Assembly: GCF_027563345.1 (NCBI RefSeq)
Contig: NZ_JAMKBK010000010.1
Reading direction: 5' to 3' (one strand)
Origin: Psychrobacillus psychrodurans
Lineage (GTDB): Bacteria > Bacillota > Bacilli > Bacillales_A > Planococcaceae
DNA length: 64,000 nt
Of the stretch, positions 33,275-40,440 are shown in pieces. The notes under the pieces are model-generated. The model made no database searches. It saw only the letters and a program-made list of their open reading frames with translations, and was not told where the DNA came from. Both the position numbers and the translations under genes were made by a program. The first letter of the stretch is position 1. Every line of letters starts with the position of its first letter.

Positions 33275-34228
33275 TTATTGTTCTTCATATGCTTGTATAA
33301 TTTTTGCAACTAGTGGATGACGGACTACATCTCCTTGCTCTAAATATTGAAAATGAATTCCGGCAACATTTTTTAATATTTTTTCCGTAACGATTAAACC
33401 TGATTCCGCACCCTTTGGTAAGTCAATTTGAGTTTTGTCACCAGTGATTACCATTTTAGAACCAAATCCTAATCGCGTTAAGAACATTTTCATTTGAGCT
33501 TTTGTTGTATTTTGAGCTTCATCTAAAATAACAAAAGCATCATCTAATGTACGACCACGCATATAGGCTAAAGGTGCAATTTCAATCGTCCCACGTTCCA
33601 TAAGACGATCTGTCTGTTCTGTACCCAACACATCATGTAGCGCATCGTATAACGGTCTTAAATATGGGTCTACCTTTTCTTTTAAGTCACCAGGTAGAAA
33701 ACCTAAGCTTTCTCCCGCCTCGACTGCTGGACGTGTTAAAATGATTTTTTTCACATGTGCATTTTTAAGTGCCTGTGTTGCCATCACTACCGCTAAGTAC
33801 GTTTTTCCAGTACCAGCAGGTCCAATACCAAAAGTAAGATCAGTGTGTCTTATTCCTTGGATATACTCTCGTTGCCCTATAGTTTTAGCTCGAATAGCTT
33901 TACCTTTTGTATTTCGTGCAATTTCCTCATCGTATAAGCTAGAAAAATATTCAATTGTACCATTCAAGCTCATCTCAATTGCAGAAGAAACATCACGCAG
34001 GTTAATATTAATACCTTTTCGAATTACTGCTAATAGTTGTATCATTAGCTGTCTAGCGTCTTCTACATTTTTTTCTTCACCAATAATCTGAATTTGTTCA
34101 CCTCTTGTAATGAGTTGAACTTTTAGCTCCGCTTCAATAAGTTTTACATTTTTATCCGAAATGCCAAGCAGCATTACCGCTTCGGCTGGATCTTGCAAAT
34201 TAATATCTAATTGTTTAGTTTCGCTCAT
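33275..34228 (-). CDS. phoH: PhoH family ATPase
   Basis: 317 residues. An N-terminal KH-like region (about 20-90) precedes a RecA-like domain with Walker A GPAGTGKT near residue 138 and Walker B AFVILDEAQN near 228; TRPAVEAGESLGFLPGDLKEKVDPY is split here as TRPAVEAGESLGFLPGD. The family binds ATP and probably RNA; several members work with YbeY in ribosome maturation, consistent with ybeY being the next operon downstream. Start overlaps the yqfD stop by four bases. Confidence 0.94.
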   Translation of the reverse strand: MSETKQLDINLQDPAEAVMLLGISDKNVKLIEAELKVQLITRGEQIQIIGEEKNVEDARQLMIQLLAVIRKGININLRDVSSAIEMSLNGTIEYFSSLYDEEIARNTKGKAIRAKTIGQREYIQGIRHTDLTFGIGPAGTGKTYLAVVMATQALKNAHVKKIILTRPAVEAGESLGFLPGDLKEKVDPYLRPLYDALHDVLGTEQTDRLMERGTIEIAPLAYMRGRTLDDAFVILDEAQNTTKAQMKMFLTRLGFGSKMVITGDKTQIDLPKGAESGLIVTEKILKNVAGIHFQYLEQGDVVRHPLVAKIIQAYEEQ

Positions 34229-35331
34229 GCTTCGTCTCCTTGGGGTATAACATGTGGTATTGCAATATTTTCATTTATTAGTAAAAGTATCTTCCCTTTT
34301 ACTTTATCATCTTGTATTGATACCTGTAAAACTTTATCCTCTAATAATTGTGTTCCTGTTGGTAATTCTTTAATAATTTTTTGAAATAGGAGCGGCCGTA
34401 TGAGATGTTCAATGGATTCCTCAGTCAGGGAATAGGTTATTTGATGTTTCTTTTGTACATAGCCTGCCTGAACGTATTTTTGGATAAAAGCAGGTAGCTG
34501 TATTTCCTTCCAAAACATCTGTTTATCGCCCACTTTTTTTTGGATTACCAATTCTGTTGAGTTTGGATTAATGACAGCAACCTGTGTTGGAAGTTCAAAT
34601 GATAACTCTATCCAATAATTGGCATACACTTTTCCTTCTGCACTCGTAATAATCCTTTTGTTCCCTTGGGTTACAAACCCATTTACGAGGACATCTCCTT
34701 TTTTCACTGCAATGTTTTTTTCAACTGCTCGCACACCTTTTGTTAGTGTAAAATCTGTTATTACTCCACTTCTCTTTGCTATTAGATTGACAGCCGGTGC
34801 ATCCTCAAGCTCTTTTTCTGTTTGCGGAGGTGCTAGCATCGGAGACACTGTAAAGGTAGAACCAGATTTTGAAAAATGAACCCAAGAATACTCTTTATGT
34901 TCTAGTAATATATTTTGACGTATTTCTTGCTCCTCTGGCAGTTTAGATGCAATCATTCTTGTTTTAATGCCCATTTCTTTTAATTGTTCAGTTAACAAAA
35001 TATTACTTTCAGGAGAATCTGAATCAATTTGAATAGACCAGATAAATTGAGCTAATAATACTGGGATTATTAAAAAAAAGAAGACCCCTATTACTGATGC
35101 TGAGTAAATAGAGATAGTACTCTCTTTTAGTTCATTTTCAAGATTTATCGAGAGTTTTAGTTTTTTTCTTACTTTCCGAAATGCTTTCAAATCTTTTGCT
35201 TGAATAGAAAAGTTTACATGATTCTCGTTTGTATGAAGCTGGTACACTTCGATATTTTGTTCCTTTAAACTTTTATAGAGAGTAAATTGGTCTGTAGTAA
35301 TTGGTGCTTGTATTTTAATAAGTCGCCTCAT
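34225..35331 (-). CDS. yqfD: Sporulation protein YqfD
   Basis: 368 residues with one membrane helix (about 95-115, SASVIGVFFFLIIPVLLAQFIW), a short N-terminal cytoplasmic domain and a long outer domain. The stretch GVITDFTLTKGVRAVEKNIAVKKGDVLVNGFV is typical of YqfD (split: TKGVRAVEKNIAVKKGDVLV). The family is found only in spore formers and, in B. subtilis, is expressed in the mother cell under sigma-E. Exact role unclear. Flanked by four-base overlaps with yqfC and phoH. Confidence 0.92.
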   Translation of the reverse strand: MRRLIKIQAPITTDQFTLYKSLKEQNIEVYQLHTNENHVNFSIQAKDLKAFRKVRKKLKLSINLENELKESTISIYSASVIGVFFFLIIPVLLAQFIWSIQIDSDSPESNILLTEQLKEMGIKTRMIASKLPEEQEIRQNILLEHKEYSWVHFSKSGSTFTVSPMLAPPQTEKELEDAPAVNLIAKRSGVITDFTLTKGVRAVEKNIAVKKGDVLVNGFVTQGNKRIITSAEGKVYANYWIELSFELPTQVAVINPNSTELVIQKKVGDKQMFWKEIQLPAFIQKYVQAGYVQKKHQITYSLTEESIEHLIRPLLFQKIIKELPTGTQLLEDKVLQVSIQDDKVKGKILLLINENIAIPHVIPQGDEA

Positions 35332-35570
35332 ACCGTTTTTTCCTTCCTAGTTAGATTAAAAAACTGAAGATTGTGCACATGAAGATGCAGCCTATCGCTA
35401 GACATGGATTTTATGTGCAAGCTTTCGGCATGAATTTCTAAAAGAAAGTGGTCATACGTACAGACTATACTGTTTTCTTTTAAACGAACTAATGAAAATT
35501 CATAATCCAATATAATATCATCAAAGCTATCTACCATAATACTCGCGTGGAGTGGAAATAATTGCTTCAC
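35328..35570 (-). CDS. yqfC: Sporulation protein YqfC (YabP/YqfC family)
   Basis: 80 residues from a GTG at 35570, chosen because AAAGGGG lies eight bases upstream; another GTG three codons earlier sits inside that site. Beta-rich domain with LEIHAESLHIKSMSSDRLHLHVHNLQFFNLTRK at the end (split: IHAESLHIKSMSSDRLHL), as in the YabP/YqfC family. Paired with yqfD as in all Bacillus. The ribosome site is in the 3' arm of a strong terminator-like hairpin. Confidence 0.88.
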   Translation of the reverse strand: MKQLFPLHASIMVDSFDDIILDYEFSLVRLKENSIVCTYDHFLLEIHAESLHIKSMSSDRLHLHVHNLQFFNLTRKEKTV

Positions 35571-35613
35571 AAAAAACACCCCTTTACATGAATTTATGCA
35601 TGTAAAGGGGTGT
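35571..35613 (-). terminator. Terminator-like hairpin after yqfB that contains the yqfC ribosome site
   Basis: Perfect 15-bp stem ACACCCCTTTACATG / CATGTAAAGGGGTGT with an 8-base loop and TTTTTT on the minus strand. The AAAGGGG of the 3' arm is the Shine-Dalgarno of yqfC. A weak sigma-E-like promoter (TCATGAA, 14 bases, CATAAATT) ends in the loop. Confidence 0.85.
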
Positions 35614-35620
35614 TCATGAG

Positions 35621-36049
35621 TTATCTTTTGGATTTTGGTGGGGCAAGTATTTCAGAAAAAATTATTCCTTTGATTAAGTCGTCCTGACTACTAGGTATTA
35701 AACTGTCAACTACTGGAGTAGGTATAGTTACAGGTACATTTTTCTGGTGTGCACTTAATCTACCTGAGCTCCTAGCTACTCCTTGATCACGTTTAACTTC
35801 CCGCTCCATTTTTTCTACTTTTACAGGTACTTCTTTTACTATAGGAGGCTTAGTTTTCATCTCCTGCTGTCTTTCACTCGTAAACTGTTTAGCAAAATCA
35901 CCTAATTCTTTAAATGGATTTTCTGAAACAGTTTTACGCATTGGTGTGCTATTTACTGGTTTTTCTACAGATTTTTTGTCGGATTCTTTATTATTTTTGA
36001 AAAAAAGACTAAAAATCGCTGCGATGATTAAAGGAATGAAAGCTTCCAA
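35621..36049 (-). CDS. yqfB: YqfB-like protein encoded after floA
   Basis: 142 residues: a short N-terminal membrane helix (FIPLIIAAIFSLFF) followed by a polar, Lys/Glu/Pro-rich, probably unstructured region and a small C-terminal hydrophobic motif (DDLIKGIIFSEIL). No known fold. The third gene of nfeD-floA-yqfB in B. subtilis has the same architecture and is linked to membrane microdomains. Assignment is mainly by position. Confidence 0.7.
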   Translation of the reverse strand: MEAFIPLIIAAIFSLFFKNNKESDKKSVEKPVNSTPMRKTVSENPFKELGDFAKQFTSERQQEMKTKPPIVKEVPVKVEKMEREVKRDQGVARSSGRLSAHQKNVPVTIPTPVVDSLIPSSQDDLIKGIIFSEILAPPKSKR

Positions 36050-36071
36050 GGAGATCGGCTCCTTTCCGCTA

Positions 36072-37070
36072 TTATTTTAGCTCGTCGGTTGAAGGTTTAT
36101 CTCCGCCGACCTTACTAATAGAATCTCTCATACCAGTATCTGCTTTGATATTATTATAATTCATGTAATCCATAACACCGATATTACCATCACGAAGTGC
36201 TTCAGCCATTGCTAATGGAACAGCCGCTTCCGCTTCTACAACTTTCGAACGCATCTCTACAACTTTTGCTTTCATCTCTTGTTCAGATGCTACAGCCATT
36301 GCACGACGTTCTTCTGCTTTTGCCTGGGCAATTTTCTTATCTGCCTCTGCTTGCTCTGTTTGTAATTCTGCTCCGATGTTTTTACCGATATCAACATCCG
36401 CAATATCAATCGATAGAATTTCAAATGCAGTTCCGGAATCTAATCCTTTTCCTAAAACAGTTTGAGAAATTAAATCTGGATTTTCTAATACTCGTTCATG
36501 ACTTACACTAGAACCAATTGTTGAAATGATCCCTTCCCCTACTCGGGCTACAATTGTTTCTTCACCAGCACCACCGACTAATCGGTCAATATTAGCACGA
36601 ACTGTAATACGTGCTTTGGCTTTAACTTCAATCCCATTCATCGCAACACCTGCAATGAATGGTGTTTCAATAACTTTTGGATTTACGGACATCTGAACCG
36701 CTTCTAAAACGTCACGACCAGCAAGATCGATTGCTGCTGCTCTTTCAAATGTTAGTTCGATATTAGCACGGTGTGCAGCAATTAATGCGTTAACAACACG
36801 GTCTACATTACCACCAGCCAAGTAATGACTTTCCAATTGGTTAATAGCAACTTCAAGTCCTGCTTTATGTGCTTTGATCAACGGATTAACGATACGAGAA
36901 GGAATAACTCGACGTAACCTCATCCCTACTAATGTAAATATACTAATTTTTACCCCTGCTGCTAGTGCGGAAATCCATAGCGTAATTGGGAAAAATGTGA
37001 AAAATACTGACAGTACTATAAATGCAAGTACGATAACGACGATTAATGTAATTGTTGAACCTGTAATCAT
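36072..37070 (-). CDS. floA: Flotillin-like protein FloA
   Basis: 332 residues. An N-terminal membrane hairpin (about 5-45) precedes the SPFH-like domain: PLIKAHKAGLEVAINQLESHYLAGGNVDRV is split as HKAGLEVAINQLESHYLAGG, with FIAGVAMNGIEVKAKARITVRANI in the middle. An Ala/Glu/Lys coiled coil (QTEQAEADKKIAQAKAEERR) follows. It scaffolds functional membrane microdomains in bacilli. Translationally coupled to nfeD upstream (four-base overlap); transcribed from a sigma-W-type promoter. Confidence 0.95.
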   Translation of the reverse strand: MITGSTITLIVVIVLAFIVLSVFFTFFPITLWISALAAGVKISIFTLVGMRLRRVIPSRIVNPLIKAHKAGLEVAINQLESHYLAGGNVDRVVNALIAAHRANIELTFERAAAIDLAGRDVLEAVQMSVNPKVIETPFIAGVAMNGIEVKAKARITVRANIDRLVGGAGEETIVARVGEGIISTIGSSVSHERVLENPDLISQTVLGKGLDSGTAFEILSIDIADVDIGKNIGAELQTEQAEADKKIAQAKAEERRAMAVASEQEMKAKVVEMRSKVVEAEAAVPLAMAEALRDGNIGVMDYMNYNNIKADTGMRDSISKVGGDKPSTDELK

Positions 37071-38398
37071 TCTGTTGCCTCCCCTTCTACTGCTTCTCGT
37101 ACAACTATACGAGAGCCTTCTACTTTAATAATTTTAACATGTTTGTCTTTTCCTATAAAACTTCCATCTGAAACTGCATCAATTCTTTCATTATCGATAC
37201 GTATAGTTCCAGCAGGTCTAAGTGGTGTCATAGTTACAGCAACCTTCCCGACTAGTTCCACTCGATTTTTATTGGAAACATATCCTTTTTCTGTTGTTGT
37301 CGCATCCGACAAAATCACTTTATTCAACACTTTTAATTCTTTACCAAAGAACCTCATAATAATCACCATTCCCACTATAGCTACTGATAAAGCAATAATA
37401 ACAGCGATAATCATTTGCTCAATATCGCCACCAGCTAATATTATACTAGCAATAATAGCTGCCGCCCCTAATATACCACTAATTCCTCCGGGCAGGAAGA
37501 ACTCTCCAATAATAAGTAAGACTCCAATAACAAAAATAATTATTGTTTCATACCCAGCTAGACCTGCAACTAAATGTCCAAAAAAGAAAAGAACTAACGA
37601 GATAAGCCCCATTGTACCTGCAACACCAAACCCAGGTGAATAAAGCTCGACGATTAAACCCAAACTTGCTATAGATAATAAAATTGGTACTACGATTGGA
37701 TTTGTTATAAAACGAGCAAGGGATTCCATAAAGGTTTCTTCTGTTTCTATCACTTTTGCTCCAGCAAGGTTAGTTGCTTTAAGTAGTTCATCAAATGAAC
37801 TAACAGTTCCTTCTGAATATCCTACCTCTAAAGCCTCTGCTGAAGTAAGAGTCAATAATTTGCCAATAGGGGCTCTGTATTCAGGTAAGTCAATTGAATC
37901 GTCTGCCATTGCTTGAGCAAATAAAGGATTTTTTCTTGCTAACTCAGCAGCATTTTTCATTTTAGCTTTCCACGCACTGTTCGCCTTTTCATCAGCAGTG
38001 TTTCCACTACTGTCAATAACTGCAGCTGCACCGATTGTTCCACTCGGGGACATATAAATTTCATCCGTATGAAGCGCTAAATATGCTCCTGCAGATAATG
38101 CTTCTGAATTAATGTATGAAATTGTACGAATGGATGTAGAGTCCAATAAGTTAGCAATATCTTCTGCAGAATCTACAAAGCCACCAGGGGTATTGATTTC
38201 TAAAATAATTGCTTCTGCTCCAGCCTCTTCTGCATCATGGATAGAACGTTTCAGAAATGCATATAACCCTTTTTCCACTTCTTTGTACACAGGTATTTTA
38301 TAAACTTCTGTAGAATTTGCAGTAAAAGTAGGGATTATCATTCCAAATGATAGGATTAACAAACAAAGAGAAATGGCATAACGAGAAAATTTCACCAC
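37067..38398 (-). CDS. yqeZ: NfeD family membrane serine protease-like protein (YqeZ)
   Basis: 443 residues: signal peptide (about 1-28), ClpP/crotonase-like protease domain with the family active-site segments INTPGGFVDSAEDI, INSEALSAGAYLALHTDEIYMSPSGTIGAA (split: SEALSAGAYLALH; the Ser before AGAYLA is the likely nucleophile) and the lysine in the DEKAN..WKAKM region. Four to five membrane helices follow at about 235-355, then an OB-fold NfeD domain at the C-terminus. It works with FloA. First gene after the sigma-W-type promoter, so it should respond to cell-envelope stress. Confidence 0.92.
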   Translation of the reverse strand: MVKFSRYAISLCLLILSFGMIIPTFTANSTEVYKIPVYKEVEKGLYAFLKRSIHDAEEAGAEAIILEINTPGGFVDSAEDIANLLDSTSIRTISYINSEALSAGAYLALHTDEIYMSPSGTIGAAAVIDSSGNTADEKANSAWKAKMKNAAELARKNPLFAQAMADDSIDLPEYRAPIGKLLTLTSAEALEVGYSEGTVSSFDELLKATNLAGAKVIETEETFMESLARFITNPIVVPILLSIASLGLIVELYSPGFGVAGTMGLISLVLFFFGHLVAGLAGYETIIIFVIGVLLIIGEFFLPGGISGILGAAAIIASIILAGGDIEQMIIAVIIALSVAIVGMVIIMRFFGKELKVLNKVILSDATTTEKGYVSNKNRVELVGKVAVTMTPLRPAGTIRIDNERIDAVSDGSFIGKDKHVKIIKVEGSRIVVREAVEGEATE

Positions 38399-38430
38399 TT
38401 AACCTCCTTTCTTCTATATGTATACTCCTA

Positions 38431-38458
38431 TTTACGATGGAGTTATCAAAAAGTTTCA
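38431..38458 (-). promoter_or_regulatory. Sigma-W-type promoter for yqeZ-floA-yqfB
   Basis: Minus strand TGAAACTTTTTG, with CGTA 16 bases after TGAAAC. Both match the ECF sigma-W consensus (TGAAAC-N16-CGTA), and the same operon is sigma-W dependent in B. subtilis. Confidence 0.85.
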
Positions 38459-38470
38459 TAAAATAAAAAT

Positions 38471-38498
38471 AAACCGAGAAAATAAATTTTCTCGGTTT
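38471..38498 (-). terminator. Terminator of the rpsU transcript
   Basis: AAACCGAGAAAAT / ATTTTCTCGGTTT perfect stem, then ATTTTTATTTT on the minus strand. Confidence 0.9.
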
Positions 38499-38573
38499 AC
38501 ATAATTGTAAATTTTAATCATAAAGTACGTGTTTTGAACGTAGGGATGGTTGGGATAATATACCACTTACGTT

Positions 38574-38616
38574 AACGTGCAGCTTCTGATTTCTTTTTAC
38601 GTTTCCGCTCAGGTTT
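38574..38616 (-). pseudogene. Duplicated 3' end of rpsU (untranslated remnant)
   Basis: On the minus strand the codons read KPERKRKKKSEAAR then TAA. This is a diverged copy of the end of RpsU (KPSVKRKKKSEAARKRKF), exactly 96 bases downstream and in the same frame, after two stop codons. Differences include silent changes (TCT/TCA, GCC/GCA), so it is not a very recent copy. It has no start or ribosome site. Confidence 0.8.
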
Positions 38617-38655
38617 TAGAAACCATAGCTTCGAAGCTTTGTAAATTTAAATTTA

Positions 38656-38829
38656 TTAGAATTTACGTTTACGGGCAGCTTCAGATTTCTTTTTACGCTT
38701 TACGCTTGGTTTTTCATAAAACTCGCGCTTTCTTACCTCTTGAATTGTACCACTTTTAGATACAGTACGTTTGAAGCGGCGAAGAGCATCTTCAAGCGAT
38801 TCGTTTTTACGAACGACAGTTTTTGACAT
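38656..38829 (-). CDS. rpsU: 30S ribosomal protein S21
   Basis: 57 residues from ATG 38829 with GGGAAAAAGAG upstream; eight codons of in-frame upstream sequence are rejected. The sequence MSKTVVRKNESLEDALRRFK is the S21 signature, and the C-terminus is Lys/Arg-rich. S21 helps mRNA binding on the 30S platform. In B. subtilis rpsU is followed by yqeY; here yqeY is missing and a duplicated rpsU tail sits in that place. Confidence 0.96.
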   Translation of the reverse strand: MSKTVVRKNESLEDALRRFKRTVSKSGTIQEVRKREFYEKPSVKRKKKSEAARKRKF

Positions 38830-39123
38830 CTCTTTTTCCCTCCCTCCGAACACACGTCAAGTACATAACCAAGTGTTATGTACTAAAAAATTATACCGTA
38901 TTGAAGAGACTTGGTCAATACTTTGATATAAATTTAACTTAATTTAGCTGAATGTTAAAACTTCCGGCTAATTCAACTAAATCCTTCAGAAGATCTGAAA
39001 GGTTTTATAACTAAAGATGTTAGCCCTAGGTAGGTCGTATCTTATCCGCCAATAGCCACCAGACCCTCATAACTCTGGTTAAAGCTCAGTTAAAAATCTT
39101 CAAGCAATACAGCAAGGAGTTAA

Positions 39124-39795
39124 TTAATAATCAGATTTACTTTCTAATCCTTTTACAATTTCTACTCCAGAACTTGCACCAATTCTTGTCGCTCCCACTT
39201 TAACCATCGCCTCAACATCAGCTAGATTTCGAACACCACCAGAAGCTTTCACTCCTAAGTTTGGCCCAACAGTTTCGCGCATTAGTTTTACCGCTTCTAT
39301 TGTTGCTCCTCCAGTTGAAAAACCGGTTGATGTTTTCACAAAGTCTGCACCTGCAGCTTTAGATAATTCACTAGCTTTAATAATTTCTTCATTTGTTAAT
39401 AAACAAGTTTCTAAAATAACTTTAACAATTGCCTTGTCTTTTGCTGCAGTTACTACGGCTTCGATATCTTTTTGTACTAAGTTATAATCTTGGTCTTTCA
39501 ATGCACCAACATTTAATACCATATCAATTTCATCTGCACCATTTTCAATAGCATTAGTAGTTTCAAACGCTTTAACTGCTGATGTACTTGCACCTAAAGG
39601 GAATCCGATAACAGTACAAACCTTTACTGGACTTTCTTTTAGTAGCGATGCACTTAAATTTACCCAAGTAGGGTTAACACATACCGATGCAAAATTATAC
39701 GTTTTAGCTTCCTCACATAATTTTTCGATTTGGTTTTTAGTTGCGTCTTGTTTAAGTAAAGTATGATCTATTAATGCTGCAATATTTTCAGTCAT
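39124..39795 (-). CDS. deoC: Deoxyribose-phosphate aldolase
   Basis: 223 residues, TIM barrel. It splits 2-deoxyribose-5-phosphate to acetaldehyde and glyceraldehyde-3-phosphate through a Schiff base. Active-site pieces: DHTLLKQDAT at the N-terminus, VCTVIGFPLG (Asp/Cys region), VILETCLL, the Schiff-base Lys in GADFVKTSTGF near residue 153 and VKASGGVRN near 182. It stands alone between rpsU and mtaB, not with other deo genes. Upstream and downstream are repeat-rich gaps. Confidence 0.95.
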   Translation of the reverse strand: MTENIAALIDHTLLKQDATKNQIEKLCEEAKTYNFASVCVNPTWVNLSASLLKESPVKVCTVIGFPLGASTSAVKAFETTNAIENGADEIDMVLNVGALKDQDYNLVQKDIEAVVTAAKDKAIVKVILETCLLTNEEIIKASELSKAAGADFVKTSTGFSTGGATIEAVKLMRETVGPNLGVKASGGVRNLADVEAMVKVGATRIGASSGVEIVKGLESKSDY

Positions 39796-39924
39796 TTGTT
39801 ATTCCCCTTTCAAGATGTACGTACCTCTTAATAATACTCTTAATAAGATGAAAAGCGCAAGTAGATTACATTTTTTAAGAAAGAAATGATTCAAGATAAA
39901 GTAGTTATTAATAATGGTATTCTC

Positions 39925-40012
39925 TAGACGGATGTGAGCTTGCCGCACGCTACGCATGAGCCTTCTAGGATGTGTCGCTATCGCTCTTCATCCTTTTTGA
40001 ATCTCAATTACG
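39925..40012. repeat. Dispersed repeat family R3, copy 2
   Basis: GCTACGCATGAGCC, AGGATG.TGTCGCT and TTCATCCTTTTTGAATCTC, the same block order as at 26680-26790. Confidence 0.75.
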
Positions 40013-40164
40013 GATCATTTGCATTTTGGACTAGATGCATATTTGTAATAAGTTTCCTTTCTGCAAGTAAATGATTATGATATCTCGCATTATTTACCTA
40101 TTTTATTTCATAATGTTTAGAATACTAATTATGCCCAATCTTATAGTTAATAACTACTCACTAA

Positions 40165-40345
40165 ATTGATTGGAGCGCAAGGCGGCGACTCAAGCCGGAA
40201 ATAGCTTGAGCTGAAGAACCCGCAGGAAAGACATTGCTCGAACTTTCTTTGGCCAATGTCTTCCCGACGAGTAATCACAAGAGCATATGTTTTCGAAGCG
40301 ACGAGGAGGCTGAAGCAAAGCTTGCGGAAATCTCAGCGGTATGAT
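40165..40345 (+). repeat. Diverged copy of repeat family R1
   Basis: Starts TTGATTGGAGCGCAAGG, then CGGCGACTCAAGC, and ends GAGGAGGCTGAAGC...GCGGAAATCTCAGCGG. The left flank and the GGCGACTC / GAGGAGGCT blocks match the tandem at 27.3 kb; an insertion of about 70 bases (GACATTGCTCGAACTTTC region) distinguishes it. Confidence 0.65.
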
Positions 40346-40403
40346 TTGTTTAATTATCAAGAAACCAGTAATCAAGTGAGAATTATTAACACTTTTTCTT
40401 CTT

Positions 40404-40435
40404 AAAAAAAACCGGTGAAATAATTTCACCGGTTT
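40404..40435 (-). terminator. Terminator after mtaB
   Basis: AAACCGGTGAAAT / ATTTCACCGGTTT perfect stem followed by a run of T on the minus strand. It ends the heat-shock/rRNA-tRNA modification operon. Confidence 0.93.
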
Positions 40436-40440
40436 CAGCT

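Larger units (their letters stand above)
39796..40440. other. Accessory intergenic region between deoC and mtaB
   Basis: About 640 bases with no gene. It repeats the order seen after glyS: a GCGCAAGTAG word at 39855, repeat R3 at 39925-40012, one TGCAAGTAA word at 40062, an AT-rich linker, and a diverged R1 copy at 40165-40345. The mtaB terminator is at 40404-40435. Confidence 0.75.

Noticed and set aside
40190..40429. Minus-strand 79-codon frame between deoC and mtaB
   Set aside because: It lies across the R1 copy and the mtaB terminator; no ribosome site.
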